From Pseudomonas paralactis (GTDB lineage Bacteria > Pseudomonadota > Gammaproteobacteria > Pseudomonadales > Pseudomonadaceae), in NCBI RefSeq assembly GCF_001439735.1, contig NZ_JYLN01000004.1, forward strand, positions 496,001 to 560,000: 64,000 bases of DNA, read 5' to 3'. Positions 39,001 to 50,080 of this stretch are shown in pieces (position 1 is the first letter of the stretch; every line of letters begins with the position of its first letter). The notes beneath the pieces are model-generated. The model saw only the letters and a list, made by a program, of their open reading frames with translations, did not search any database and had not been told where the DNA came from. The translations under genes were made by a program, and so were the position numbers.

Positions 39001-40024
39001 GCTGCAACTGTCTGAGGCTAAAGTCATCGATTTCAACGGCAAACAGTATTTTGTCGCGAGCATGCCGGATGCGGGCGATGGCGAGCATTACATCTTGCGG
39101 GTGCAGGCACCGCAGAACCCGTTGGCGCTGGTCAGCAGCGGGGTGGTAGCCAAGCCCGATATCCATGGGGTCTGGAAGCGCAGGGGCTTGGCGGGTGGGA
39201 TGAAGCCGCAGGGCTCCGACGATGAGTTTTTCGACGCGTCGGAGTCCATGCCGGTAACGCCCTACACGGCGGAGGAACTGCGCCATATGCGTCGCGAGAT
39301 CCACTTTACGGCCAGCCCCAATCGCATCGGCAGTTATAACCGTGCCAATAACGGCAAATACCCGCTCAGAGACTATCAAGGCCGGGCGATCCGCATTCAA
39401 GAATTGGAGCAAGCGGTCACGATAGATCCCGGTGTGCGCTACACCTCGGAGCAGATCAAGCCCTACATTCAATTTCAGGGCTATGAGCAGGTGGGCGCAC
39501 GCTATGAAGAGAAACTCCAGCTACGTTCGTTTACGGCCCAGGACATGAAGACACCCGGTGAACGCGCGTTGATAGGCCAGGCCATGGTGGTTGCCAACCG
39601 GCGTATCGCCAAGGGCGAGATCGTCGGCGTGTACGGCGGAACGGTATTGCCCAGGGGGATCTTCGGACCCAGCGGGCAGACGTACACGATGAGGGTAGGG
39701 CGCAAGATGGTCGCGCGAGGCAATACCCTGGTGGAAGAGCCGGTCCACCTGTCGGGGGATAATATTATTTCCAGAATCAATACCCTCTTTGAGTATGACG
39801 CACAGGGCAAACCGTTGCGCCAGGCCCCGAGTGGCTACAACGTTGAAGCGGTGGGCTTCAATGTCGAAGCAGACATGTGGATGGGGGTTGGGCCCGATGC
39901 GCGAACCAAACGCGAAGATTTGATACTGACAGCGGTATTTGCCACTGAAGACATTGCCGCGGGCACCGAGTTGCGCATGGATTATCAGTACACTGAGGGG
40001 GCAATAAAAAACCTGTTCGCTTGA
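33083..40024 (+). CDS. Giant NEL-type E3 ubiquitin ligase toxin with C-terminal SET-like domain
   Basis: A 2313-residue protein without a signal peptide. The start is the ATG at 33083, with GGA upstream; an earlier TTG is less likely. Residues 1 to about 1100 resemble the dermonecrotic-toxin-type region of large Pseudomonas LRR proteins, with a hydrophobic stretch near 443-513. LRR blocks lie at about 1127-1266 and 1430-1600 (LxxLxLxxNxL-type repeats such as LQVLDLSENPLGTLPD). The NEL ligase domain (about 1660-1956) has the IpaH/SspH-like catalytic motif TCCDRAALTF, with Cys1742, Cys1743 and Asp1744. Residues 2165-2305 resemble a SET methyltransferase: RIAKGEIVGVYGG, R2231-I-N2233 and ELRMDYQY (D2300, Y2301). 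NEL ligases are host-directed effectors. No immunity gene is evident. The SET call rests on motifs only. Confidence 0.82.
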   Translation: MPDATFNADLRGVHYDFLKQRVPNWFMEGSPQRQQELGTHEMDIPAWYLAATHQDKTTLAARHTRFRETLNAIEEHLGQIEDVLTFAEQPLKEAIKKEFNLELDVRNVFFVRKYGSKGARDDFYGAFVFEQQNDPSLSYRYRGISLLEAALANFEADEEQPSSCTDCQLITTFNLENPHIIATFAAVQAQAVAITPHAFARLCRTLDLGALYQAHIKAIVEPQDADERQALEQLLEEHQREQLALCIEIARLQSTGPLSADACQMLQNVVTGSATPKLAGKPVTYTALNVFDSVLVGPLLIGPDRQNTNRPEPLVVYIPGDPQQPLKEYASSGEFMADLRTRLHSASYRRFFSRFVPVREQGGFFTRFNRLYQPASNGNGGADYPLRTPLARLPMQEFALAGELWQRSRQAHISKILSDARAVAVPTEDEDRKARLERLEGFFEAAVSVFNLAAFVVPGLGPIMLAVGASQMCYEVFEGIEAYDQGEPRQMWAHFSSVALNVAFIATGSKVVPAVKWQSAVDHLKPVTLPTGKQVLWNPDLRPYASAVKPAPEVKPNALGLYDHAGQQWVSFEDTHYQVKQDPSGQYRIQHPTRPDAYAPELEHNHNGVWTHELEEPLTWDEPTLIKRLGLVEQTDPLRISGVEPDALRQVAVDHEPLPLLLDDTIKRFELHQQLTTFVEQIKSSDPLVYQKAEPALQFDLLQRRGLLPDGVALKVIGPTGEVVWESADASPLLPKRVMVLTETAMAQGRLLRELLYTLQGVDPQLKEFPGSPEESLDVRAAKLRQYLGDAVDSLKGPLLEERYRALNPTPDADVQRVLDAYPALPTLAAERLLQGAAVDELTAFRSSGSLPDRLATQAQWCAQETRVARAYEGLHLDTQTHLDSQRLALRTLETLPGWHRGSRVELRQYSAQGTLMDAIGSPDFPHKRSLILLDSGEFQATMPGDFYSAIWEQLAPDERQRLGLASAVELKQAIQRNPLSRQALRTVLEDYPLRKPEYDPMVRLMGGAPGFRHMARVAANVLRSPAERVRRLYPSFNEEQVTAFIQSLGEDVPGGLASRELEYHHLKKSLKAWARSRGPHALAYYSAEWRVSDAIKRCWRRETASQLNIRLSKDEIRWVDLPPLKADFSHVQEVALSGLTWKGHSSSLFLENFTHIKSLSMTGAELVELPAVIGDMKQLTSLKLPSNELKLSERSAASLSALDALQVLDLSENPLGTLPDFGGMPHLRALNLSFTRIERWPSGLRTQTGLERVDLRHNRLLQVPQDNLAPPADQLETIVRINNVTLLKGNRFPHDYWKTFDKYWQDVNQSRPDLVSGALDGAFDSRNPRLEMVQHMYPEYSLQKARELVWSWGEGVDTELDRRWQEFSVLLRQLNAWAFSGGGERQRYVRVGERATDAASLRDRNLAHNRIMRCWRRETAQQLTSDGEPFGLELDLSGLTLPSLPDLDADFSHVGSLKLSDMNLSISPEGFLARHQGVRWLDMSRNQLRELPPALGQMHGLTRLSLQNNQIRLNPESAAMLASRSTLRALILNSNPLDIAPDFSQMTDLRSLGMGNTHIETFPTGLGAQPSLDAVYLRGSRISTLPDALIAPSDEALAQSLRVTSVTDLGLNPLSAETQARIADYNRRLTDPERAANRLVRSTLEVAVPQAVTGDSAPFQRWARGLSTQQLAQRRSQWSTLRALPGSDGFFDMLRDLNVAPAEYEDVQQRVWEVIDAIANHSAESEQLRKEMFEWAGQATCCDRAALTFGNLEILLMTSNAKAQALDSTQGAALVKLSRGLFRLEEVEKIALTDIDQRRTAINSREDLTATQKADALRALEEVEIRLAYRYGLKERLDLPGQAQQARFIHFGNVSQAMLDAAYDKVIGLDNSVHEFQAMLAREFWQDYIANKYRSRFEAQNQPHHEQMNALLRDFESGAISKAVFDREAEALQGQFAIEEAQLIQTLSRDEVAQALMPTASLEVLVEPVGQALQLSEAKVIDFNGKQYFVASMPDAGDGEHYILRVQAPQNPLALVSSGVVAKPDIHGVWKRRGLAGGMKPQGSDDEFFDASESMPVTPYTAEELRHMRREIHFTASPNRIGSYNRANNGKYPLRDYQGRAIRIQELEQAVTIDPGVRYTSEQIKPYIQFQGYEQVGARYEEKLQLRSFTAQDMKTPGERALIGQAMVVANRRIAKGEIVGVYGGTVLPRGIFGPSGQTYTMRVGRKMVARGNTLVEEPVHLSGDNIISRINTLFEYDAQGKPLRQAPSGYNVEAVGFNVEADMWMGVGPDARTKREDLILTAVFATEDIAAGTELRMDYQYTEGAIKNLFA

Positions 40025-40254
40025 TCCTACTCAAGTAAGTAAGGGGTCTGTCGTCGTAAATAGCCATATCCCATCTTGAAAGGGCGGGTTTTGCCCCAAT
40101 CTTGTTGGCATATCCAGGCGGTACACAGTGATTGCACTGACCCTGTGTGCCGCCGATTAACTTATGACGCGCCCTGACATCAATTCCCAGGCTGCCAGCC
40201 ATGGCGTGCCGTGTGGCGGGCTGCGCGATATCGATAACGGATGGTGATGCCCCC

Positions 40255-41193
40255 ATGGATTTCAAAGATTATTACAAGATTCTCGGTGTCGAGCCCACGG
40301 CTGACGACAAAGAGATCAAGTCGGCTTATCGCAAGCTGGCGCGCAAATATCACCCGGACGTCAGCAAGGAAAAGGACGCCGAAGCCAAGTTCAAGGACGC
40401 GTCCGAAGCCTATGAAGCGCTGAAAAGCGCCGACAAGCGCGCCGAATACGACGAACTGCGCAAGTACGGCCAGCACGGCCAGCCATTCCAGGGGCCGCCG
40501 GGCTGGCAGAGCCGTGGTGGTTTTGGCGGTGGCCAGGACGCGGGCGATTTCTCGGACTTTTTCAGCTCGATCTTCGGCTCGCGTGGCGATGCCTTCGGTG
40601 GCGGTCAGCGTCGTCCTGCCGGGCGCAAGGGCCAGGATGTGGAGATGCAGCTGTCGGTCTCCCTTGAAGAGACCCTGTCGACCGAGTCCAAGCAGATCAG
40701 CTTCCAGGTGCCGCAATACGACGCCTCCGGCCGACACGTCAGCAATAGCGTCAAGAGCCTGAATGTGAAGATCCCGGCCGGTGTGGCCGATGGCGAGCGC
40801 ATTCGCCTCAAGGCCCAGGGCGCGCCGGGCATTGGCGGCGGGGCCAATGGTGATTTGTACCTGATCATCAAGTTTGCGCCCCACCCCAGGTTCGAGGTGG
40901 ACGGCGAAAACCTGATCATCAACCTGCCGCTGGCGCCCTGGGAGTTGGCGCTGGGCACGGAAGTGGCCGTGCCGACCCTCACCGGCAAAATCAACCTCAA
41001 GGTGCCCGCCGGCAGCCAGAACGGCCAACGTATGCGCGCCAAGGGTCATGGCTTGCTGAACAAGGCCGGGCAACGTGGCTACCTGTTCATCCAGCTCAAG
41101 GCCGTCATGCCCAAGACGGCGGATGATGAGGTCAAGGCATTGTGGGAGGCCCTGGCGCAAAAGGCTGCGTTCAATCCGCGCGAGCAGTTCTGA
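40255..41193 (+). CDS. cbpA: CbpA-like DnaJ family cochaperone
   Basis: A 312-residue protein. The J domain occupies residues 1-70 ([20 protein letters not shown], with HPD in [10 protein letters not shown]). A Gly/Phe-rich linker ([20 protein letters not shown]) follows, then the two beta-barrel C-terminal substrate domains ([19 protein letters not shown]). No zinc finger is present, so it is CbpA-type rather than DnaJ. It stimulates Hsp70. The usual downstream modulator gene cbpM is not found; the next gene, 83 bases on, is a NEL toxin. I chose the ATG at 40255 (MDFKDYYK) because the J domain begins there. Confidence 0.93.
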   Translation: MDFKDYYKILGVEPTADDKEIKSAYRKLARKYHPDVSKEKDAEAKFKDASEAYEALKSADKRAEYDELRKYGQHGQPFQGPPGWQSRGGFGGGQDAGDFSDFFSSIFGSRGDAFGGGQRRPAGRKGQDVEMQLSVSLEETLSTESKQISFQVPQYDASGRHVSNSVKSLNVKIPAGVADGERIRLKAQGAPGIGGGANGDLYLIIKFAPHPRFEVDGENLIINLPLAPWELALGTEVAVPTLTGKINLKVPAGSQNGQRMRAKGHGLLNKAGQRGYLFIQLKAVMPKTADDEVKALWEALAQKAAFNPREQF

Positions 41194-41240
41194 ACGGGTC
41201 ATTGATTTAGTTAGCGCCAGCCGCAAAAACGGCGTGCCTA

Positions 41241-41275
41241 GGATGACAACCTCTTCCAAGAAAAGGTTGTCATCC
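41241..41275 (+). promoter_or_regulatory. Perfect hairpin immediately before the second toxin start codon
   Basis: GGATGACAACCT and AGGTTGTCATCC form a 12-bp perfect inverted repeat around an 11-base loop. The right arm ends one base before the ATG at 41277 and contains AAGG, the only ribosome-binding-like sequence. In RNA it would bury that site. As DNA it could be a repressor operator. Confidence 0.7.
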
Positions 41276-41276
41276 C

Positions 41277-44200
41277 ATGCCGGACTTTCAGGTTACCGAC
41301 CCCGTCACCCCGCTTCCTGGTGAGCAGGGCCAGCATTACGAACTGATCAAACAGGCGATCCCCACTTGCCTGGTCAACAGTTCGCCCTCCCGCCGCAAGG
41401 CCCTCAAAGACACACCGCCGGCCATTCCCCTCTGGTATGACGCCGCTTCCCAAACCCACAAAGATCAGCTCAAGGTACTGCTGGACGCCCGTTGCGATTC
41501 GCTTAACGAACTGGAGAAAACCTTCAGTCACATAAGCTCGGAGCAAGCGTTTGCCCAACCCGTGCTGGAAGCCAAGCTAAAGGCTATCGGCCATGAGCTG
41601 GACGTCAATCAAACCTGGTTGCGCCTGTATGTACCGGCCGAAGATGCCTTTGGCGTAAAGACCGGTGGCTTCAGGGTCAAAACGTTCTCCCTGCTGCACG
41701 CTGCCCTTGGCAACTTTGAGCAACGGGAGACTCGAGAGGGCTATTTCGACAGTGCCTCAGGTTTCATCACCCAACCGGACGTGCGCGATCATTTCGAGCG
41801 CCACACCACCACCCTGAAGATTCATGCGTTCACCCAGCTGTGCCGAGACCTGGACCTGGGCAAGCAGTACCAGGCTCACCTCAAGGCACAGTTGAAACCT
41901 GACGACGCCAAATCCCAGGCCGAACTGCGCGAACGTTATGTCCGGCACCAGAAAGCCGCCTTCAAGGCGGCGGCGTATCTGGCGTTGCTCAAGGGCGATA
42001 TTGGCGACAGCGACCACGCGCTGCTGATGCGGGTGGCGGCCGGGGAAAAACACATTCTCAGCGACGGCAAGCCCATCGGGTATCGCAGCCTGAGCCTGAT
42101 GAACCTGCACCTGCATGATTGCCTGGTCATCGACGCTTGCGCCAAGCCTGGCTACACCTGCTGGGTCATCGTTTATATACCCGACGATCCCGACCATCCC
42201 ATCAAGCGCTATGAAACCTTCAGTGACTTCAGCACGGCGTTGAACGAGCGCCTGAGCGCGAAAACCACCCAGGAAGCTGACCGCTCCCAAGGCTGGAAGG
42301 CTACGCCGAACCAGCATTTTTTTGCCCGGTTCGTTGCCGACAAAGACCGCGCCTACTACTACAAACGGCTGACCGAACTGGTGCTGGACGCACCTCCCCA
42401 GCGGTTTGGCGCACAGGCCTTGCGATCGGAATGGGGGCGCTTGCTCACTTCTCCGTCCTTTGCCACGCCTTCGACACTGGGCGAACCACATCCCTACGTG
42501 CGCGTGCACGCCACTGCCCCTGAATTCAACATTCGCGCCCACACCCTGACGGACCTATGGCAAGTTGCAGACCTGTGGACCTATCGCCTGGGCAGCCTGC
42601 GTACTCGGCTGTTCGAGAACGCCCGGCATCGTGCGGTGAGCACCGCCGATGTCGATGAGGCCTCGCGTTCACTGCGCGCCGCGCATTACATGAGCATTGG
42701 CCTGTTCGGTCTCAACCTGGTGGCCATGGCGGTGCCGCCGCTGGGTGTGGTGATGGCCGTGACGATGGCCGGGCAAATGCTCTACGAAGTCATTGAAGGT
42801 GTCATCGAGCTGAGCGAAGGCGACCGTAAAGCGGGCTGGGCGCACATTACCGATGTGGTGGAAAACCTGGCGACGCTGGCCGCACAGGCGGCGGTGGTTC
42901 ATTTCACCGTCTCGCCGTTTATCGAGCAGCTCAAGGCTGTCACCTTGCCCAGTGGCAAGACCCGGCTGTGGAATCCCGACCTGTCGGTCTACGAGCACTC
43001 CTCTTCTTTACCAGCGGTGGCGGCGGATGAGCAAGGCCTGCACCGGCATAACGGCCAAACCGTGCTGCCATTGGAGGGTAAACGCTATGCTGTGCAACAA
43101 GACCCGCTGACCGAGCAATACCGCATCCTCCATCCCACACGCGCCGAGGCCTATCAACCGATATTGAAGAGCAACGGCGCTGGTCTGTGGAACCATGAAG
43201 TGGAACGCCCGCACACCTGGGAAGGCGCCACGTTGATGCGGCGATTGGGCCCGGTGACGGAGGGCTTCAGTGATGCCGAGTTGGAGCAGGTGCGCAGCGT
43301 GGCGGCTGTGAGTCAGGACGTGCTGCGCCGCGTGCATGTGGAAGGCGAGCCGGTACCGGCGATCCTGCTCGACACCCTGCGCCAGTTCAGGGCGTATCGC
43401 GATGCGGTGAGCGTCGCCGAGGGCATTCGCCAGGGCTCGCTCAGCAGCGCACTGTGCAGCTATGCCGCATCCCTGGCGGTGGAGTTGCCGGGATGGCCAG
43501 CGAGCAAGGCGATCGAGGCATTTTCCGGCACCGAGTTGAGCGGGCCGTCGATCAAATACGGTAATCAGCAGGCCGCGGCGGCGGACACCGTGCAGGTCCA
43601 CCGCGCCGATTTGATGAGCGGCCAGTTGCCCATACGCATTATCGAAGCGTTCAGCGAACCTCAGCGCGATGCTCTGGTGGGCAGTTACACCGCCCGCACA
43701 CCCGAGGCGCGAACCGAGGCCCTGCAATTGAAACTCGAACAAAGGGCCATCGAGGTACGCGAGCGGTTGATGAAGAGTATTTACCTTGAGCAGCAGCCAC
43801 CCTCCGACTCCGCGATTATGCTGATCCAGCGCGACTTCAGCAGCGTGCCGACGATTCTAGCGCGCGAAGTGCTGGCGGACGCGACGCCGACCGAGCGCGA
43901 CACGATGAACCGCGCCAAGCGCATTCCCCTGCGCCTCGCTGAAAAGGCGCGCCGGGCGCAGCAACAAATGCGCCTGACCCTCGCGTATGAAGGCTTGTAC
44001 CTCGACGCGTTGGCCGGGCCGGACACCGAAACCCTGGCCCTCAACACCCTGCCGACGCTTCCCGGCTGGTCGGACAATCTGCGCCTGGACGTGCGCGAGG
44101 GCCGGTTTGAAGGCCCATTGCGTGCCAGTTTTGGCCCTCAGGAGGCGAGCAACCGCAAGGTCCTGGCACGCATGGAGGATGGGCGTTATCAAGCCTTTGA

Positions 44201-46448
44201 TGAGCGCGGTCAGGATCTGCATGGCCTCGATGGTTTCTACGGCGCCTTGCAGCACGCGTTGACCGACGCCCATCGCAACGCGATCGGCCTGCCCCATGTC
44301 GGCCAGGGTGAGCAATTGAAGGGGTTGATCCAGCAACATGCATTAGGCCGAGCACCGTTGCGCAAAGCCTTGGACATGTCGCCGGAAAAGCTGCCGTTTT
44401 TTCGACCGCCGAGCGTGTTGCCGGGTGAGCGTCGCGGCTATCCATTGAGCGGACGGGGTGGTACTGAGTGGGAAAAAATCACGCGCGAGCGGGTCCGCAG
44501 CCTGTACCCGGAAATCACCCTGGACGAAATGCTCGCCCTGATCAACGAGCGCGGCGCGCTGGACCTGAGCTGGCTGCGTGCGTTGGAGCAAGAGTACAAA
44601 ACCCTGCAGGCCACCTTGCACAAATGGTTGAGCACACCGCCCCAGGGCATGGAGGCGTTCGGCGACCAGCAACGCCAGGTGCTGAGGGCCAGGCGCAAGA
44701 TTTATACGGCGCTGGATGACGCCTGGAGAAAGGTTGGCCCACGGCACTACGATCGAAATGGGCGCCTCTTGGGGCAGAAAATCGAATGGTTGGAAGAGGA
44801 CCTGGCGCAGCAGCTCCGAACCTTGCCCGCACTGACTGCAAACTTCGACCATGTCAGCTACTTGGGCATTGTGGGAACCGAAGGCTCGCAGCTGACGGAT
44901 GCGGATGTGCAGCCACTGCTCGCCAACTTTCGCGGTTTGCGTCGATTAGGGATCGAGGCCGCTCAACTGACACGCCTGCCGTCAGCCATCGAACAGATGC
45001 CGCATTTGCAGCGGTTGCATTTGGGCGGTAACGGTATTGTCCTTGCGCCTGAAGACGTCCTGCGTTTGAAAGATCGGGTGCATCTCAAAGAGTTATTTTT
45101 GGACATGAACCCACTCGGCTTGCCACCCGATGTTGGGCGCATGACGCGCTTACAGACCTTGCTGCTCAATCACACAAGCCTGGAGGAGTGGCCTGCCAGT
45201 GTATTCCGTGTGCCCAGGCCGGAGAATTTCATTCTGGATATGCGGGAGAACCCGATAGCGCGGATTCCCGAGTTCGCGCCGGGCTCGGATAAGGCACTGA
45301 TTGTGGCGAAAACGTTCCTCACCCGTGAAGAGCTGACGCCTGAGCTGCTTGCTCAATTCAAGCGGTACATCGAGGCCGCCGGCCGCGATCCGGATCGCCA
45401 GTTACCGAAAAGGGGCGCGCGTGACAGCGAGCAGTGGAAAACCGGTTATTCGGCGCAGGAATGGCCCTCCAGGCAAGTGTTATGGGACATGCTTGAAGGT
45501 TCGTTTGGCTCTGAGGGCTTTTTCAATGTTCTTCGTGCCGTCAGAAACTCCGGGGACTCGACACTCAGGGGCGGCGTATGGTTGCCGGAACTGACCGCCA
45601 AGGTCTGGCGCATACTTGAGGCGATGGGCGAAGACGCCGAATTGCGCGAGCAGTTGTTCCTGATGGCCCGGGACCCTGCGGCCTGCGTGGACGCCGGGGC
45701 GCAGTTGTTCAATTCGATGGGCGTTGCGGTGCTGCATTGGTCGGCGTACTTCAGCGAGGACGTGGCCTCCGTGCGCAAAACTGTCTTCAACCTGGCCAGG
45801 GGCAAGTGGCGGCTCGATGAGTTGGGCCGTATCGCCCATGAGCGCGTGTCCCAACTGCAGGCCGACGGCGTCAAGTTTCCGGAGTACGACGCGAAAGGCG
45901 CACGCGTCGATCATTACGATGCCCGCGGCAATTTGATCGCCGATATCGACGAAGTCGAGATCTACCTGGCGTACACAACGCCACTGGCAACCCGCCTGGA
46001 CCTGCCCTGGCAATCGCGGAGCATGATGTTCCGCGAGGATTATGTGACGGCGCCCATGGTCGAGGCGGCATTCAATCGCGTAAAGCTACTGGACCAAGGC
46101 GAGCTGCTGCGTGGCAACCTGCTGGAGCAACCGATGTGGACCGACTTTCTGCAGCGGGCTCATTCAGCTGACTACGCGTCGATTGCCGCAAAGTTTGATG
46201 CACTGATTGACTATCAGGCCGCGCAGGAACAATGGGCCGCCGCAGCCAACCTCCCTGAGAGCGCGAGGCAGGCCCTGCGCCAAACCATCAGCCGGTCGGC
46301 CCAGCGCCTGGGCCGACCGGCTTCGGAAAGTGAACCGGGGCAACTGATGTCCCAGCAAGACTACGACGACACCTTTGGCCGCATCAATGGCGAACTGATC
46401 ACCTTGAACCAGACACTGACCGATCAAGCGATCCGCGCCATCCTCTAG
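41277..46448 (+). CDS. NEL-type E3 ubiquitin ligase toxin, second copy
   Basis: A 1723-residue protein related over its whole length to the first 1950 residues of the upstream toxin. No signal peptide is seen. The N-terminal dermonecrotic-toxin-type region carries a hydrophobic segment at about 472-545 ([20 protein letters not shown]). One LRR block lies near residues 1188-1335 ([20 protein letters not shown]). The NEL domain follows, with catalytic Cys1470 and Asp1472 in [17 protein letters not shown], the Cys-x-Asp pattern of IpaH/SspH ligases. It lacks the SET-like tail and the second LRR block. The ATG follows a perfect hairpin at once. Its stop shares CTAG with the converging ureC stop. 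It likely acts on eukaryotic ubiquitin systems; the delivery route is unknown. Confidence 0.85.
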   Translation: MPDFQVTDPVTPLPGEQGQHYELIKQAIPTCLVNSSPSRRKALKDTPPAIPLWYDAASQTHKDQLKVLLDARCDSLNELEKTFSHISSEQAFAQPVLEAKLKAIGHELDVNQTWLRLYVPAEDAFGVKTGGFRVKTFSLLHAALGNFEQRETREGYFDSASGFITQPDVRDHFERHTTTLKIHAFTQLCRDLDLGKQYQAHLKAQLKPDDAKSQAELRERYVRHQKAAFKAAAYLALLKGDIGDSDHALLMRVAAGEKHILSDGKPIGYRSLSLMNLHLHDCLVIDACAKPGYTCWVIVYIPDDPDHPIKRYETFSDFSTALNERLSAKTTQEADRSQGWKATPNQHFFARFVADKDRAYYYKRLTELVLDAPPQRFGAQALRSEWGRLLTSPSFATPSTLGEPHPYVRVHATAPEFNIRAHTLTDLWQVADLWTYRLGSLRTRLFENARHRAVSTADVDEASRSLRAAHYMSIGLFGLNLVAMAVPPLGVVMAVTMAGQMLYEVIEGVIELSEGDRKAGWAHITDVVENLATLAAQAAVVHFTVSPFIEQLKAVTLPSGKTRLWNPDLSVYEHSSSLPAVAADEQGLHRHNGQTVLPLEGKRYAVQQDPLTEQYRILHPTRAEAYQPILKSNGAGLWNHEVERPHTWEGATLMRRLGPVTEGFSDAELEQVRSVAAVSQDVLRRVHVEGEPVPAILLDTLRQFRAYRDAVSVAEGIRQGSLSSALCSYAASLAVELPGWPASKAIEAFSGTELSGPSIKYGNQQAAAADTVQVHRADLMSGQLPIRIIEAFSEPQRDALVGSYTARTPEARTEALQLKLEQRAIEVRERLMKSIYLEQQPPSDSAIMLIQRDFSSVPTILAREVLADATPTERDTMNRAKRIPLRLAEKARRAQQQMRLTLAYEGLYLDALAGPDTETLALNTLPTLPGWSDNLRLDVREGRFEGPLRASFGPQEASNRKVLARMEDGRYQAFDERGQDLHGLDGFYGALQHALTDAHRNAIGLPHVGQGEQLKGLIQQHALGRAPLRKALDMSPEKLPFFRPPSVLPGERRGYPLSGRGGTEWEKITRERVRSLYPEITLDEMLALINERGALDLSWLRALEQEYKTLQATLHKWLSTPPQGMEAFGDQQRQVLRARRKIYTALDDAWRKVGPRHYDRNGRLLGQKIEWLEEDLAQQLRTLPALTANFDHVSYLGIVGTEGSQLTDADVQPLLANFRGLRRLGIEAAQLTRLPSAIEQMPHLQRLHLGGNGIVLAPEDVLRLKDRVHLKELFLDMNPLGLPPDVGRMTRLQTLLLNHTSLEEWPASVFRVPRPENFILDMRENPIARIPEFAPGSDKALIVAKTFLTREELTPELLAQFKRYIEAAGRDPDRQLPKRGARDSEQWKTGYSAQEWPSRQVLWDMLEGSFGSEGFFNVLRAVRNSGDSTLRGGVWLPELTAKVWRILEAMGEDAELREQLFLMARDPAACVDAGAQLFNSMGVAVLHWSAYFSEDVASVRKTVFNLARGKWRLDELGRIAHERVSQLQADGVKFPEYDAKGARVDHYDARGNLIADIDEVEIYLAYTTPLATRLDLPWQSRSMMFREDYVTAPMVEAAFNRVKLLDQGELLRGNLLEQPMWTDFLQRAHSADYASIAAKFDALIDYQAAQEQWAAAANLPESARQALRQTISRSAQRLGRPASESEPGQLMSQQDYDDTFGRINGELITLNQTLTDQAIRAIL

Positions 46449-48145
46449 AACAGAAAGTACCGCTGGGCCATCGGCAACACCTCGGCCGGTTCGCACCACA
46501 GCAATTGACCGTCGGCCTTGACCTGGTAAGTCTGTGGGTCCACCTCGATATCCGGCAGGTAATCGTTGTGGATCAGGTCGGTTTTCTGCACGTCGCGGCA
46601 ACCCTTGACCACCGCGATCTGCTTCTTCAGGCCCAGGGCCTCGGGCAGTCCGGCCGCCTGCGCGGCCTGGCTGATAAACGTCAGGCTGGTGGCGTGCAGG
46701 GAGCTGCCGAAGCTGGCGAACATGGGGCGGTAATGCACCGGCTGCGGCGTCGGGATCGAGGCGTTGGCGTCGCCCATCAGGCTCGAAGCAATGGCGCCGC
46801 CCTTGAGGATCAGCGTGGGCTTGATGCCGAAAAACGCCGGGCGCCACAGCACCAGGTCGGCCCATTTGCCGACTTCGATGGAACCGACGATATGGCTGAT
46901 ACCGTGGGTGATCGCCGGGTTGATGGTGTACTTGGCGATGTAGCGTTTGGCGCGGAAGTTATCGTTGCCCACGCCGTCGCCCGGCAGGGGGCCACGCTGT
47001 TTTTTCATCTTGTCGGCGGTCTGCCAGGTGCGCGTGATCACTTCGCCGACACGGCCCATGGCCTGGCTGTCGGAGCTGATCATCGAGAACGCGCCGAGGT
47101 CGTGCAGGATGTCTTCGGCGGCGATGGTTTCGCGGCGGATGCGGCTTTCGGCGAAGGCCACGTCTTCGGCAATGCTCGGGTCCAGGTGGTGACACACCAT
47201 CAACATGTCCAGGTGTTCGTCGATGGTGTTGCGTGTGAACGGGCGCGTGGGGTTGGTGGAGCTGGGCAGCACATTGGGGAAACCGCAGGCTTTGATGATG
47301 TCCGGTGCATGGCCGCCACCGGCACCTTCGGTGTGGTAGGTGTGAATGGTGCGGCCCTTGAGCGCGGCGAGGGTGGTTTCCACAAAGCCCGACTCATTGA
47401 GGGTGTCGCTGTGGATCGCCACCTGCACGTCGTAGGCATCGGCGACGCTCAGGCAGTTGTCGATGCTCGCGGGCGTTGTGCCCCAGTCTTCGTGCAGCTT
47501 CAAACCGATGGCTCCGGCCTTGACCTGCTCGATCAGCGGCTCGGGCAAACTGGCGTTGCCCTTGCCGGTGAAACCGATATTCATCGGGAACGAATCACTG
47601 GCCTGTAGCATACGCGCCAAGTGCCAGGGGCCGGATGTGCACGTGGTGGCGTTGGTGCCGGTGGCAGGGCCGGTACCGCCGCCGATCATGGTGGTGACGC
47701 CGCTGGTCAGGGCCTCTTCGATCTGCTGTGGGCAAATGAAATGCACGTGGGAGTCGATGCCGCCGGCGGTGAGGATCATGCCTTCACCGGCAATCACTTC
47801 TGTGCTGGCGCCGATGGCCATGGTCACCCCCGGCTGGATATCCGGGTTGCCGGCTTTGCCAATCGCGTGGATGCGGCCATTCTTCAAGCCGACGTCGGCC
47901 TTGACGATGCCCCAGTGGTCGATGATCAATGCGTTGGTGATCAGCGTGTCGACTACTTCATGGGCGAGCAATTGGCTCTGGCCCTGGCCGTCACGGATTA
48001 CCTTGCCGCCGCCGAATTTGACCTCTTCGCCGTAGACGGTGAAGTCCTGTTCGACTTCGACAAACAGCTCGGTGTCGGCCAGGCGGACCTTGTCACCGAC
48101 GGTGGGGCCGTACATGTCGGCGTAGGCTTGGCGGGTGATTTTCAT
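46445..48145 (-). CDS. ureC: Urease alpha subunit
   Basis: A 566-residue catalytic subunit starting [15 protein letters not shown]. The ATG at 48145 is the family start; an upstream frame reading through a REP was rejected. Nickel ligands are in [12 protein letters not shown] and IHSDTLNE, and the carbamylated Lys in [11 protein letters not shown]. The active-site flap His is in [14 protein letters not shown]. It hydrolyses urea to ammonia and carbamate in the cytoplasm as part of (UreABC)3. A REP pair separates it from ureB. The last gene of the urt-ure cluster, it meets the second toxin gene tail to tail. Confidence 0.98.
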   Translation of the reverse strand: MKITRQAYADMYGPTVGDKVRLADTELFVEVEQDFTVYGEEVKFGGGKVIRDGQGQSQLLAHEVVDTLITNALIIDHWGIVKADVGLKNGRIHAIGKAGNPDIQPGVTMAIGASTEVIAGEGMILTAGGIDSHVHFICPQQIEEALTSGVTTMIGGGTGPATGTNATTCTSGPWHLARMLQASDSFPMNIGFTGKGNASLPEPLIEQVKAGAIGLKLHEDWGTTPASIDNCLSVADAYDVQVAIHSDTLNESGFVETTLAALKGRTIHTYHTEGAGGGHAPDIIKACGFPNVLPSSTNPTRPFTRNTIDEHLDMLMVCHHLDPSIAEDVAFAESRIRRETIAAEDILHDLGAFSMISSDSQAMGRVGEVITRTWQTADKMKKQRGPLPGDGVGNDNFRAKRYIAKYTINPAITHGISHIVGSIEVGKWADLVLWRPAFFGIKPTLILKGGAIASSLMGDANASIPTPQPVHYRPMFASFGSSLHATSLTFISQAAQAAGLPEALGLKKQIAVVKGCRDVQKTDLIHNDYLPDIEVDPQTYQVKADGQLLWCEPAEVLPMAQRYFLF

Positions 48146-48183
48146 GTGTGTGCCCTGAAGAATAGGTGTTGAATGTGAAATCG

Positions 48184-48251
48184 CTATCGCAGGCAAGCCA
48201 GCTCCCACAGGGGATTGCATTTCAACTGTGGGAGCTGGCTTGCCTGCGATG
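48184..48251. repeat. REP pair between ureB and ureC, family 2
   Basis: Inverted GCAAGCCAGCTCCCAC units with a roughly 18-base spacer lie inside the urease gene cluster, so the mRNA probably reads through it. Confidence 0.9.
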
Positions 48252-48256
48252 AGGCC

Positions 48257-49610
<1,354 letters not shown>

Positions 49611-49619
49611 GGCAACACC

Positions 49620-49922
49620 TTACGCAATGGGCTGGTGGACGGTGACCAGTTTGGTGCCGTCGGGAAAGGTGGCTTCCACCTGGATATCCGGGATCATTTC
49701 CGGGATGCCTTCCATCACTTGTTCGCGGCTGAGCAGGGTGGTGCCGTAGTGCATGAGGTCGGCCACGGTACGGCCATCGCGGGCGCCTTCCATTAGCGCG
49801 GCGGAAATATAGGCGATGGTCTCCGGGTAGTTGAGCTTCACCCCGCGCGCCAGGCGCCGCTCGGCGACCAAGCCTGCGGTGAAGATCAGCAGTTTGTCTT
49901 TTTCCCGTGGGGTCAGGTCCAT
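49620..49922 (-). CDS. ureA: Urease gamma subunit
   Basis: A 100-residue protein of standard length starting [20 protein letters not shown], with [21 protein letters not shown] and [18 protein letters not shown]. It is a structural subunit of the urease trimer. Nine bases separate it from the GNAT gene downstream. Confidence 0.98.
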   Translation of the reverse strand: MDLTPREKDKLLIFTAGLVAERRLARGVKLNYPETIAYISAALMEGARDGRTVADLMHYGTTLLSREQVMEGIPEMIPDIQVEATFPDGTKLVTVHQPIA

Positions 49923-49967
49923 GGTTCAGTCCGTAGTAAAACAGTTAAAAAGACGAGCGCTAACCCC

Positions 49968-50067
49968 TGTAGGAGCGAGCTTGCTCGCGAAAAACCCGAG
50001 GGCGCCGCGTGCATTCAGGATGCCCGCGTTATTGTTAACGATTTTCGCGAGCAAGCTCGCTCCTACA
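49968..50067. repeat. REP pair between ureD and ureA, family 1
   Basis: Inverted AGGAGCGAGCTTGCTCGCG units; the spacer includes GTTAACG, shared with the copy at 16439. It lies inside the minus-strand ure cluster. Confidence 0.9.
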
Positions 50068-50080
50068 AAAGGGCGCATCT

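Noticed and set aside
31646..46448. Prophage or integrative element
   Set aside because: No integrase, tRNA attachment site, structural phage or conjugation genes are visible, and the flanks follow normal Pseudomonas order.
48146..48220. A 25-codon N-terminal extension of UreC
   Set aside because: It encodes the typical peptide of a REP element (VGAGLPA) and is absent from the UreC family.
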